Below are positions 14,876 to 22,462 of a DNA stretch of 64,000 nt, one piece after another. The position numbers and the translations under genes were made by a program. The DNA is taken from the NCBI GenBank assembly GCA_964526695.1, contig CAZGJA010000014.1, positions 1 through 64,000 on the forward strand. The letters are read 5' to 3'. Numbering within the stretch: the first letter of the stretch is position 1; each line of letters opens with the position of its first letter. The DNA comes from JABWBH01 sp964526695. Lineage in GTDB: Bacteria; Planctomycetota; Phycisphaerae; UBA1845. The notes under the pieces are model-generated. The model saw only the letters and a list, made by a program, of their open reading frames with translations. It was not told the origin of the DNA and searched no databases.

Positions 14876-16594
14876 CTACCACCGCTCAGTAATACTCTTC
14901 CCCTGCAAAAACAGCAGCAGATAGTCCCGCCCCCCCGCCTTGCTGTCCGTGCCGGACATGTTGAAGCCGCCGAACGGTTGCACATCGACGAGCGCGCCGG
15001 TGCATTTGCGGTTGAGGTACAAATTGCCCACGTGGAACTCGTGGCGCGCGCGCTCCAGGCGGAAGCGGTCGCGGGAGTACAGCGCCCCGGTCAGGCCGTA
15101 GTCCGTGCCGTTGGCGATCGTCAGCGCGTCGTCGAAATCTCTGGCCTTGATGACCGCCAGCACGGGGCCGAAGATTTCCTCCTGCGAAATCCGGGCATTG
15201 GGCGCGACGCCCTCGATGATCGTCGGCGGGATGAAGTAGCCCAAGGTGGGGCAGCTCTGTGAGACGCCTGGGGTGGGGCAGCTCTGTGAGCTGCCTGCGG
15301 TCGAGCAGCTCTCCGAGCTGCTCCGATGTGCGGAAGAATGGCCTGCTCTTGAACCGGCCGGCAGGTCAGAGACCTGCCCCACCCTTGGCAGGTCAGAGAC
15401 CTGCCCCACCTTTGGCAGGTCGCAGACCTGCCCCACCGCCAGCCTCCCCTCCCCCTGCCCGATCTTGATGTACTCATTGATCTTCTCATAAGCGCTGCGG
15501 TCGATCACCGCGCCCATGAAGAAGTTGTCCGGCAGCACCGTATCCCCGATCGTCAGCTTCTTCGTTCGCGTCACGACGCGATCCAGCAGGTCCGCGTAAA
15601 CGTCCTGGTGCGCGATCAACCGGCTGCACGCCGAGCATTTCTGCCCCTGAAAACCGAACGCCGCCGCCACGACGCCCTCCGCGGCCGCTTCCACGTCCGC
15701 CGTCTCATCGACGACGATGCAGTCCTTCCCGCCCATCTCCAGCACGCTGCGCTTCAGCCAGATCTGCCCCTTCTGCACCTTCGAGGCCTTTTCATAAATC
15801 CCCACGCCCACCTCGCGCGAGCCGGTGAACGACACGAACCGCGTCAGCGCGTGTGTCACCATCGTGTCACCCACGCTCCCGCCCGGACCGGGCACGAAGT
15901 TCACCACGTCCTTCGGCAGCCCCGCCTCGTGCAGGCACTCCAGCATCTTCGCCGCGATCACCGGCGAGGCGCTCGCGGGCTTGAGGCACACCGTGTTGCC
16001 GCACACCACCGCGGCCGTCGTCATGCCCGCGCAGATCGCCAGCGGAAAGTTCCACGGCGGGATCACCACGCCGACGCCCAGCGGCATGTAGCGGACCTCG
16101 TTCTCCTCGCCGGGATACGGCGTCACCGGCTGCGCGCCCCCCAGCCGCATCATCTCCCGCCCGTAGAAATCGAGGAAGTCGATGGTCTCGCACGTGTCCG
16201 CGTAGGCCTCGATCCAGCTCTTGCTCACCTCGTAACACATCCACGCCGACAGCTCGTACACGCGCCGCCGCATGATCGCCGCGGCCTTGATGAGCACGCG
16301 GGCGCGCACGTCCGGATCGACGCGGCTCCACGTCTTGAACGTCTCCGCCGCCGCCCGCACCGCCCGGTCCGCCAGCGCCGCATCGGCCTTGCACATCACG
16401 CCGACCACGCGACCGGGGTCGGCCGGGCTGACGGAGTTGAACGTCTCCTTCGTGGTCACCGGCTCCCCGCCGATCCACAAGGGGTACGTCCGCCCAAGCT
16501 GCGACTTGACCATCGCGAGAGCGTCAAGCATCCGCTGCCGTGGATCGGGCTGAGTGAAATCGACGTAGGGTTCGGGTCGGTAAGGGACGAGCAT
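14876..16594 (-). CDS. rocA: L-glutamate gamma-semialdehyde (1-pyrroline-5-carboxylate) dehydrogenase
   Basis: 572 aa. It oxidises glutamate semialdehyde to glutamate with NAD, the second step of proline catabolism. Visible family motifs: PWNFPLAICAGMTTAAVVCGN, FVPGPGGSVGD, FTGSREVGVGIYEKA, the catalytic Glu in LEMGGKDCIVVDE, the catalytic Cys in GQKCSACSR, QEEIFGPVLAVIKA and the tail FGGFNMSGTDSKAGGRDYL. Normal length is about 515 aa. Residues near 380-445 form an extra segment with repeated GQVSDLP and QSCPT, encoded by palindromic dispersed repeats inserted in frame between GEGRLAVG and LGYFIPPTII. Its last 31 codons recur twice downstream. Confidence 0.93.
   Translation of the reverse strand: MLVPYRPEPYVDFTQPDPRQRMLDALAMVKSQLGRTYPLWIGGEPVTTKETFNSVSPADPGRVVGVMCKADAALADRAVRAAAETFKTWSRVDPDVRARVLIKAAAIMRRRVYELSAWMCYEVSKSWIEAYADTCETIDFLDFYGREMMRLGGAQPVTPYPGEENEVRYMPLGVGVVIPPWNFPLAICAGMTTAAVVCGNTVCLKPASASPVIAAKMLECLHEAGLPKDVVNFVPGPGGSVGDTMVTHALTRFVSFTGSREVGVGIYEKASKVQKGQIWLKRSVLEMGGKDCIVVDETADVEAAAEGVVAAAFGFQGQKCSACSRLIAHQDVYADLLDRVVTRTKKLTIGDTVLPDNFFMGAVIDRSAYEKINEYIKIGQGEGRLAVGQVCDLPKVGQVSDLPRVGQVSDLPAGSRAGHSSAHRSSSESCSTAGSSQSCPTPGVSQSCPTLGYFIPPTIIEGVAPNARISQEEIFGPVLAVIKARDFDDALTIANGTDYGLTGALYSRDRFRLERARHEFHVGNLYLNRKCTGALVDVQPFGGFNMSGTDSKAGGRDYLLLFLQGKSITERW
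15243..15437. repeat. palindromic dispersed repeats inserted in rocA
   Basis: About 195 bp made of units GGTGGGGCAGCTCTGTGAG (near 15245 and 15271) and, on the other side, inverted units GGCAGGTCAGAGACCTGCC (near 15360, 15386 and, with CGCAGACC, 15413). Each unit is itself near-palindromic (GGCAGGTC..GACCTGCC). The array is a multiple of three in length, contains no stop on the coding strand and lengthens the enzyme by about 65 residues. Confidence 0.85.
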
Positions 16595-16596
16595 TA

Positions 16597-16824
16597 TTAG
16601 ATGACCTCCGAGACTTTGACAACGATTGAATCAAGCTCTTCGCTGCTTCTTGCGGCAACGCGATCTGCAAGCAATGCAGAGTACCCAGCGACTTCCTCCT
16701 GGGTCAAACCATGCCGGAGGGGCAAGATGACCTTGCGGGAGTGTACCTCCAACGCAGTCAATCCGCCCAGCTCCTTCTGCGACTGATCCTTAGCGAAGCA
16801 GGCCTTGTTGAGAACGACGATGAC
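16597..16824 (-). pseudogene. truncated TIR domain remnant
   Basis: The minus strand encodes about 75 residues before a TAA stop at 16599-16597, with an in-frame TAG just upstream at 16827-16825 and no start codon. The sequence (VIVVLNKACFAKDQSQKEL, then GLTALEVHSRKVILPLRHG, QEEVAGYSALLADR) matches the C-terminal half of bacterial TIR domains, with the conserved WPQKEL-type helix as SQKEL and the strand KVILP. The N-terminal half is missing. It ends 2 bp before the rocA start codon. It is best read as a broken defence gene. Confidence 0.7.
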
Positions 16825-17247
16825 CTATTGTCAAATCGTGTGGACGGCGCTTCTTCAGGCCATCCACGGGAGTGGATCATGCTCCACGGCTGAAGCCGCC
16901 CCGGAACCGCGCATGAGATCTGTGCATGACGGCGCCGCACTCATGTCGGCGCATCATTCATCGCGGTCGATGACCTGCCTTTGCGTCCCGCCAATACGCG
17001 ATCCGCGCGAGATCGGCTGCGATCGCTGAGGTCGTTCCGCGAGCGTGGAAATACGCAGTGCCCGGCAGCCTCCTCTGCGAAGCAGGATCCGCGGTCGCCA
17101 TGGCGATGCACGCGTGCGCTGCTGTGGACTCGTGCCGCCCGTTGCACGGCTCCATCCAATGCCATGCCCCCCCCCCGGCAATGCGCCGGCCAATGCACTG
17201 TGCCGCCCTCTGCACTGCGTTAACCCGCATGGCGGGACAACCGCTTG
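16825..17247. other. intergenic, no gene recognised
   Basis: Between the TIR remnant and the OleB-like gene no frame looks coding. A run of ten C occurs near 17167. The N-terminal half of the TIR domain could not be found in any frame here. Confidence 0.6.
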
Positions 17248-18171
17248 TCACCTCCTTGCGAGAAACTCGGAAATCACCGGCACGATGCGTTCGTGCGCGT
17301 CCTCCAGCACATAGTGCCCCGCATCCGCGAACCGGTGCACCTCGGCGCCGGGGAAGCGGCGCATCCACTCGCCGAGGAACGCGTCGTTGAAGCAGAAGTC
17401 CAGCCCGCCCCAGCAGATCAGCATCGGGCGCCCGGTCAGCGTGGACAGCCCGCGCTGAATCTCATCGATGACCGCATAGCTGTCCTGCGCGGGCGATGTT
17501 GGAATGTCGCGCACGAACGCCAGCACGGCGCGACGATGCGCCCATGTGTCGTAGGGCGCCAAATACCCCGCGCGAACATCCGCGGTCATGCGCTCGCGCC
17601 GCTTGCAGGCCATGAACACCGCAGGCCGGGCAAAGCCGTTCAGCCCGCGCACCACGATATCGCCCAAGACAGGCCAGCGACACATGCGAATGCGCATCGG
17701 AATCCGCCCGAAGAAGGCCGCGGTGTTGAGCACCACGAATCGCCGGAACCGCTGCGGCATTCGCAGCGCCGCGCCAAACCCGATCGCCCCGCCCCAGTCG
17801 TGCACGACCAGCGTGACGTCCCGCAAGTCGAGCTGCTCAACCAACTGCTCCACGTTTTCGATGTGCCGCCGAAGCGTATAAGGGTAGTCCCGCGGCTTAT
17901 CCGAGCGTCCGCAGCCCACGTGATCCGGCGCGATCACGCGATGCGTGTAGCGGAATGCGGCGATGAGCCGGCGATAATAAAACGACCACGTCGGGTTGCC
18001 GTGCAGCATCAGGATCGGCTCGCCCTGACCTTCGTCGACGTATCGCAGCATCGCCCCGCCGACGCCCAGTTCGTGTGCCGCATAGGGAAACAGCGGTTCC
18101 CACGCCGCCCCGGTCGCGGAGGGCGGGCCGGATGCACGGGGGGGGGGAGACGTGGTCGAGGGCGGCGTCAT
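17248..18171 (-). CDS. alpha/beta hydrolase, OleB / haloalkane dehalogenase-like
   Basis: 307 aa from ATG 18171, whose ATGA overlaps the stop of the upstream lipoprotein gene. The fold is that of haloalkane dehalogenases: oxyanion loop HGNPTWSFYYRRL, PDHVGCGRSDKP, nucleophile Asp in VVHDWGGAIGFG, and the catalytic His in DAGHYVLEDAHERIVP. Features such as VLNTAAFFG, APYDTW, RDIPTSP and the long match around the His fit OleB (beta-lactone decarboxylase of olefin synthesis) better than true dehalogenases. oleA, oleC and oleD are not in the window, so the pathway assignment stays open. Confidence 0.75.
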   Translation of the reverse strand: MTPPSTTSPPPRASGPPSATGAAWEPLFPYAAHELGVGGAMLRYVDEGQGEPILMLHGNPTWSFYYRRLIAAFRYTHRVIAPDHVGCGRSDKPRDYPYTLRRHIENVEQLVEQLDLRDVTLVVHDWGGAIGFGAALRMPQRFRRFVVLNTAAFFGRIPMRIRMCRWPVLGDIVVRGLNGFARPAVFMACKRRERMTADVRAGYLAPYDTWAHRRAVLAFVRDIPTSPAQDSYAVIDEIQRGLSTLTGRPMLICWGGLDFCFNDAFLGEWMRRFPGAEVHRFADAGHYVLEDAHERIVPVISEFLARR

Positions 18172-19079
18172 TTGCGGAGCTTCTGCCGCTGGAGATTGAC
18201 GGTGATGAGCAGCAGGGTGTCCATCGTCTGACCCGACGCGCTGTGCGTGAAATACCGGCTGCCGGTCAGAAACCCGTTGGTCGTGTTCTCGTGCGGGCCG
18301 ATGACCAGCATCTCGCCGGGGACGAGGACGAGGCTCGCCAGCAACTCGCGGAACTGGTGCGACGGCGTCAGCTCGCCGGCTTGCGACGGCGACAGCACCC
18401 ACGCCGACGTGCTCTCCGGCGGAAAGACGTCCAGCTCGACGAGCAGCCGCACGCGATCGCGCTTCGGGGGGGGCACTTCATAATCCAGGCGGATCATCAT
18501 GCGCCCCGGCTGCAAGGTCTCTCCGACGAGTTCACCGGAAGGACCATACACGAACACCGTCGCCGGTTCGGCAAACTCGCCCACCTGCAGCAGCAGCGGC
18601 AGGCCCGCCTGAAGCGTCTGCGTGGCGATGGCCGTCGTCGCCTGCGAGGATTTCAGGATGGCCTGCATCGCCTCCCATGCGTCCGCCGAGGCCACCCCCA
18701 TGCGTACGCCGTTCTGCGCCAGCACCGGCGCCACGGCGGGATCGACGCGCATCTCGTCAACGTGATTCCACAAGTTCAGCGAGTGCCGCAGCGGAGCGGA
18801 CGGCAGCTCCACGCGCAACAGGTCGAACTGCACGAGCAGGATTTCGGTCGTCGGCTCGGAGAGATCGGGCGGCTGCGTGAACTCGGCGAAGGGGTGCTGC
18901 GGCGCATCCCCTTCAGTTGCCGGCTTGGCGGACGACTCGCCGGCGCGCTGCCGCTGAACGAAAGGCCAGCCCCAAGGCCAGTCGCGCATCTGCTCGCAGC
19001 CGGCCAGACTCAGCGCCGCCGCAAGGGCGAGGACCGATGCCGATCGAAGGAAAACGCCATTGCCGCGCTGCGTGACCAT
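18168..19079 (-). CDS. putative lipoprotein of unknown function
   Basis: 303 aa. A lipoprotein signal peptide is clear: basic start MVTQRGNGVFLRS, hydrophobic core and lipobox LAGC with Cys at residue 28. The mature protein has a Pro/Ala linker, then a mixed alpha/beta region. The stretch EILLVQFDLLRVELP and the C-terminal FTHSASGQTMDTLLLITVNL suggest beta structure. No family is recognised. It overlaps the downstream hydrolase gene by four bases, so both are one transcription unit. Confidence 0.8.
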   Translation of the reverse strand: MVTQRGNGVFLRSASVLALAAALSLAGCEQMRDWPWGWPFVQRQRAGESSAKPATEGDAPQHPFAEFTQPPDLSEPTTEILLVQFDLLRVELPSAPLRHSLNLWNHVDEMRVDPAVAPVLAQNGVRMGVASADAWEAMQAILKSSQATTAIATQTLQAGLPLLLQVGEFAEPATVFVYGPSGELVGETLQPGRMMIRLDYEVPPPKRDRVRLLVELDVFPPESTSAWVLSPSQAGELTPSHQFRELLASLVLVPGEMLVIGPHENTTNGFLTGSRYFTHSASGQTMDTLLLITVNLQRQKLRK

Positions 19080-19174
19080 GCCTGATAACCGCCGGTCACG
19101 TTAGCGCCGCGCCGCGTCAGGGTCAAGACGGGTTCGATACCGTGAGTGCCGGGTTCAGGGTTCAGGGTTGGGCT

Positions 19175-19234
19175 GGGTGGCATGGCTTCACCCCGGGTGG
19201 CATGGCTTCACCCCGGGTGGCATGGCTTCACGCG
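19175..19234 (+). repeat. 20-bp tandem repeat, three copies
   Basis: GGGTGGCATGGCTTCACCCC is repeated head to tail from 19175, the third copy ending in CACGCG. A shortened inverted copy (ATGCCACCCGG) follows near 19297. It lies in the otherwise gene-free stretch before kdsB and belongs to a dispersed family related to the GGTGGCACGG elements seen elsewhere in the window. Confidence 0.85.
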
Positions 19235-19457
19235 CAGCGGGTAGCCATGCGCCGCGCAGTGGGCAACCCCATGCTCACGCTGAGTACAGCGAGAGCATGC
19301 CACCCGGCATCGACTCGTCCAGCCACAAAGAGACTCGTGCTGTCCTGGGATGCTCCGGCTCGTCTCCCGTTGACACAGTCCGTGATGGATCGAATACTCC
19401 GCTCAGTTGGTGGCCGCCAGGCGCACGGGTCGCCTTGCCGCCGCGCGGAGCGAATCC

Positions 19458-20246
19458 TTGGCCATCATCGCCGTCATCCCGGCTCGCTATGCGTCCTCGC
19501 GCCTGCCGGGAAAGCCGCTGCTCCGAGAGACCGGCAAATACCTGATCCAGCACGTCTGGGAGCGGGTGCTGCAGGCGCAGGGTCCCATCCAGGACTTTCA
19601 TGTCGCCACGGACGACCCGCGAGTTCTCGACGCTGTGATATCTTTCGGCGGCAAGGCCATGATGACGCGGGCGGATCACCCCAGCGGCACCGACCGCGTC
19701 GCCGAAGTCGCCCGCGCGCTGAAGCTGGCCCCGAGCGACTGGGTCATCAACATTCAGGGCGATGAGCCGGAAATCGACGCCGAGGCGCTGGTCCGGCTGG
19801 CCTCGACCTTGGCGCAGCGCGGGGACGATCCCACCGCCGAGATCTTCACGCTGGCGTCGCGGTTCTCGGACGATGGCCCCCGCAGCGGACCCGGCTCTCC
19901 CGCGGATCCGAACTGCGTGAAGGTCGTGGTGGATAGCCGCTCTCGCGCGCTATACTTTTCAAGGAGCCTTGTTCCATACCCGCGGGCGACGAAAGGCGAG
20001 GCGGACCGGGCGTCGCGCTGGCTGCTGCATCTGGGCGTTTATGCCTATCGCGCGGATGTCTTGATGCAAATCGCCGATCGCGTTAAGATGCCGCCCAGTT
20101 CCCTCGAAGAGGCGGAGTCGCTCGAACAGTTGCGCTGGCTGGAGCACGGCCGGTCGGTCTTCGTTTTGATCGTGGATCCCCAGGCGCCCGGCATTGACAC
20201 GCCGGAAGACTACGCGGCCTTTGTGCGCCGGGCGAAGGGGAAGTGA
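19458..20246 (+). CDS. kdsB: 3-deoxy-manno-octulosonate cytidylyltransferase (CMP-KDO synthetase)
   Basis: 262 aa if started at TTG 19458, where the product begins LAIIAVIPARYASSRLPGKPL as in the family and a GGAG lies 7 bases upstream. An ATG at 19407 would add 17 Arg/Ala-rich residues. Motifs: nucleotide-binding IPARYASSRLPGKP, TRADHPSGTDRVAE, NIQGDEPEID and, near the end, QLRWLEHG. The enzyme activates KDO with CTP for attachment to lipid A, so the organism makes an LPS-like outer membrane. It is followed by a CTP synthase gene in the same orientation, which would supply the substrate. Confidence 0.92.
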   Translation: MAIIAVIPARYASSRLPGKPLLRETGKYLIQHVWERVLQAQGPIQDFHVATDDPRVLDAVISFGGKAMMTRADHPSGTDRVAEVARALKLAPSDWVINIQGDEPEIDAEALVRLASTLAQRGDDPTAEIFTLASRFSDDGPRSGPGSPADPNCVKVVVDSRSRALYFSRSLVPYPRATKGEADRASRWLLHLGVYAYRADVLMQIADRVKMPPSSLEEAESLEQLRWLEHGRSVFVLIVDPQAPGIDTPEDYAAFVRRAKGK

Positions 20247-20436
20247 CGGTTACGCGGTCCGTGTGGGCCGAAGGAGAGGGGAAGCGATCGGGCGCCCGGT
20301 GTAGGGCGCTCGATGAGGTTGGCGGGGCGAGGGTGTCAGCGGCAGCCGGATCCGGCGCGGTGCGCGGCGGAGTCGCTGCCGCATCGGACCACCGACCCGA
20401 AACCGTGACCCGAAACCCGTGACCCGAGACGCGATC

Positions 20437-22272
20437 ATGAGCGCCGACGAAATCCTCTCCAGTGTCAGCCACGTTTCGGACGAGACCGAGTTCTACACCC
20501 CCCTTCCCGCCGGCTACGCCAAGGGCCGGACGAAGTACGTCGTCACCTTCGGCACGGTGATGAGCGGGCTGGGCAAGGGCATCTTTTCCAGCTCCCTGGC
20601 GAAGATTCTTCAGGACAAGGGCTTGAAGGTCGCCCCCATCAAGCTCGAAGGCTACCTCAACCGCGACAGCGGCACGCTCAACCCCTTCCGCCACGGTGAG
20701 GTCTTCGTCCTGGACGACGGCATGGAATGCGACATGGACCTGGGAACCTACGAGCGCATGCTCGACCAGGATCTCACGCGCCTGAACTTCTCCACCAGCG
20801 GGCAGATCTTCGCCACCGTCATCGAGAAGGAGCGCAAGGGTCTTTACCTCGGGCGCGACGTGCAGATGATCCCGCACGTCACCGGCGAGGTGAAATACCG
20901 CCTGCGCGAACTGGCGGTGTCCAGCCGCGCCGACGTCGTCTTTGTCGAAATCGGCGGCACGGTGGGCGACGTCGAGAACGCCTACTACATCGAGGCCGTC
21001 CGAGAAATGGCCTACGAGGAAGGCGCGGAGAACTTCTGCTTCGTCGCGCTCACGTACGTCATCGAGCCGCAGTCGCTGGGCGAGCAGAAGTCCAAGGCCG
21101 CACAGATCAACCTCAAGCTGCTGAACGCCGCTGGGATCCAGCCGCACATCATCGCCTGCCGCGCGCATCGCCCGGTGGCGCAAAAGGCGCGGGAGAAGCT
21201 GGCGCTTTATTCCAACGTGCCCATGAACCGCGTCTTTTCCATGCACGACTGCGAGAGCATCTACCTCATTCCGGAGATGCTGCACGGCGCGGGCATCGAC
21301 CAGGCCGTGCTCGACATTCTGCACGTGCAACCGCTCGTGGATGAACAGCGGGAAGAGCAGGCCCGGCGCACGTGGAACGGCTACATCGGCAAGTTCCGCG
21401 GCGCGCAGTACCCCATGACCATCGGCATCATCGGCAAATACACGACGGTGCGCGACAGCTACGCCAGCATCATCCAGGCGCTTGAGCACGCCGGCACGCA
21501 GTCCAACGCGCGCGTGCAGATGGAGTGGGTGGACAGCTCGGAACTGACCGCGTCCAACGTGGCCGACCGGCTGCAGCACATTCACGGCGTCATCGTGCCG
21601 GGCGGATTCGGCTTCCGCGGCGTGGACGGAAAGCTGGAGTGCATCGAGTACGTGCGGACGGCGGGCGTGCCCTACCTGGGCATCTGCTACGGGATGCAGA
21701 TGGCCGTGATCGAGTTCGCGCGCAACGTGCTGGGGCTTAAGCACGCGAGCACGACCGAGCTGGACCGCGACTGCGCGGACCCGGTCATCGACCTGCTGCC
21801 GGAGCAGAAACGCATCGAGGGTCTGGGCGGGAACATGCGGCTGGGCGGGTTCGACGTTGTGCTCAAGCCGGAGAGCCTCATCCACCGGCTGTGCGGCGGA
21901 CAGGACCACATCCGCCTTCGCTTCCGCCACCGCTACGAAGTCAACCCCGTGTACATCGAGCGACTCGAAGCCGCGGGGATGATCTTCTCCGGCAAGGCGC
22001 CGAATCACCCGATCATGCAGGTGCTGGAGCTGCCCGAGCGGCTGCATCCGTTCTTCCTCGCCACGCAAGCGCACCCGGAGCTGACCGGTCGCCCGCTGAA
22101 TCCGTCGCCGTTCTTCCTCGGGCTGGTGCGCGCATCGCTGAAGCGGTCGGGCATCGAGCCGCCCCCGTTCACCGCACAAATTGCAGAACAGCCACTGCGC
22201 TCGGAGAACCGTTCAGCGAGCGCCAACCCGGCTCACCTCGACAGCAGCCCGGCAAACCTAGTTGATGCCTAG
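20437..22272 (+). CDS. pyrG: CTP synthase, divergent
   Basis: 611 aa from ATG 20437. An ATG six codons upstream is also open. An N-terminal synthetase domain is followed by a glutaminase domain. The order of motifs is that of PyrG, but many are altered: FGTVMSGLGKGIF for the usual TGGVVSSLGKGI, KLEGYLNRDSGTLNPF for K.DPY.N.DPGTM.P, and VTGEVK for ITDE/ITNAIK. HGEVFV, the Asp in MDLG, EIGGTVGD and the glutaminase Cys in GICYGMQ and His-Glu in AHPELTGRP are kept. There is an N-terminal extension of about 30 residues and a C-terminal one of about 45. Converts UTP and glutamine to CTP. Confidence 0.9.
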   Translation: MSADEILSSVSHVSDETEFYTPLPAGYAKGRTKYVVTFGTVMSGLGKGIFSSSLAKILQDKGLKVAPIKLEGYLNRDSGTLNPFRHGEVFVLDDGMECDMDLGTYERMLDQDLTRLNFSTSGQIFATVIEKERKGLYLGRDVQMIPHVTGEVKYRLRELAVSSRADVVFVEIGGTVGDVENAYYIEAVREMAYEEGAENFCFVALTYVIEPQSLGEQKSKAAQINLKLLNAAGIQPHIIACRAHRPVAQKAREKLALYSNVPMNRVFSMHDCESIYLIPEMLHGAGIDQAVLDILHVQPLVDEQREEQARRTWNGYIGKFRGAQYPMTIGIIGKYTTVRDSYASIIQALEHAGTQSNARVQMEWVDSSELTASNVADRLQHIHGVIVPGGFGFRGVDGKLECIEYVRTAGVPYLGICYGMQMAVIEFARNVLGLKHASTTELDRDCADPVIDLLPEQKRIEGLGGNMRLGGFDVVLKPESLIHRLCGGQDHIRLRFRHRYEVNPVYIERLEAAGMIFSGKAPNHPIMQVLELPERLHPFFLATQAHPELTGRPLNPSPFFLGLVRASLKRSGIEPPPFTAQIAEQPLRSENRSASANPAHLDSSPANLVDA

Positions 22273-22432
22273 CGTAGTGCCTCGCAAATACCGCAGCGTT
22301 CGATCTTGGGGGGACGGGCTTGAGGGGGGGCGGGCTTGAGGGGGGGCGGGCGTCCTCGCCCGCCGGCGGGCCAGAGGCCAGCCCCCCCAACCGTTTCGAA
22401 TGCGTCGTCGCTTCAAGGAGGCAGTGCGCCAG
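22270..22432. repeat. dispersed repeat, copy A
   Basis: Begins TAGTGCCTCGC, then a G-rich stretch, the palindromic core GGGCGTCCTCGCCCGCCGGC followed by GGGCCAGAGGCC, then CGTTTCGAATGCG. The same order of blocks recurs at 38925-39062. It fills the gap between pyrG and the M48 gene; the core forms a strong hairpin. Confidence 0.85.
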
Positions 22433-22462
22433 GCTCGCGGTCGAGCTACAATCCTCGGGCAC

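Noticed and set aside
20083..22179. A 698-codon open frame antisense to pyrG
   Set aside because: It has the composition of a GC-rich antisense frame (Leu, Arg, His, Val, Asp), no motif, and lies entirely against a well-conserved gene.
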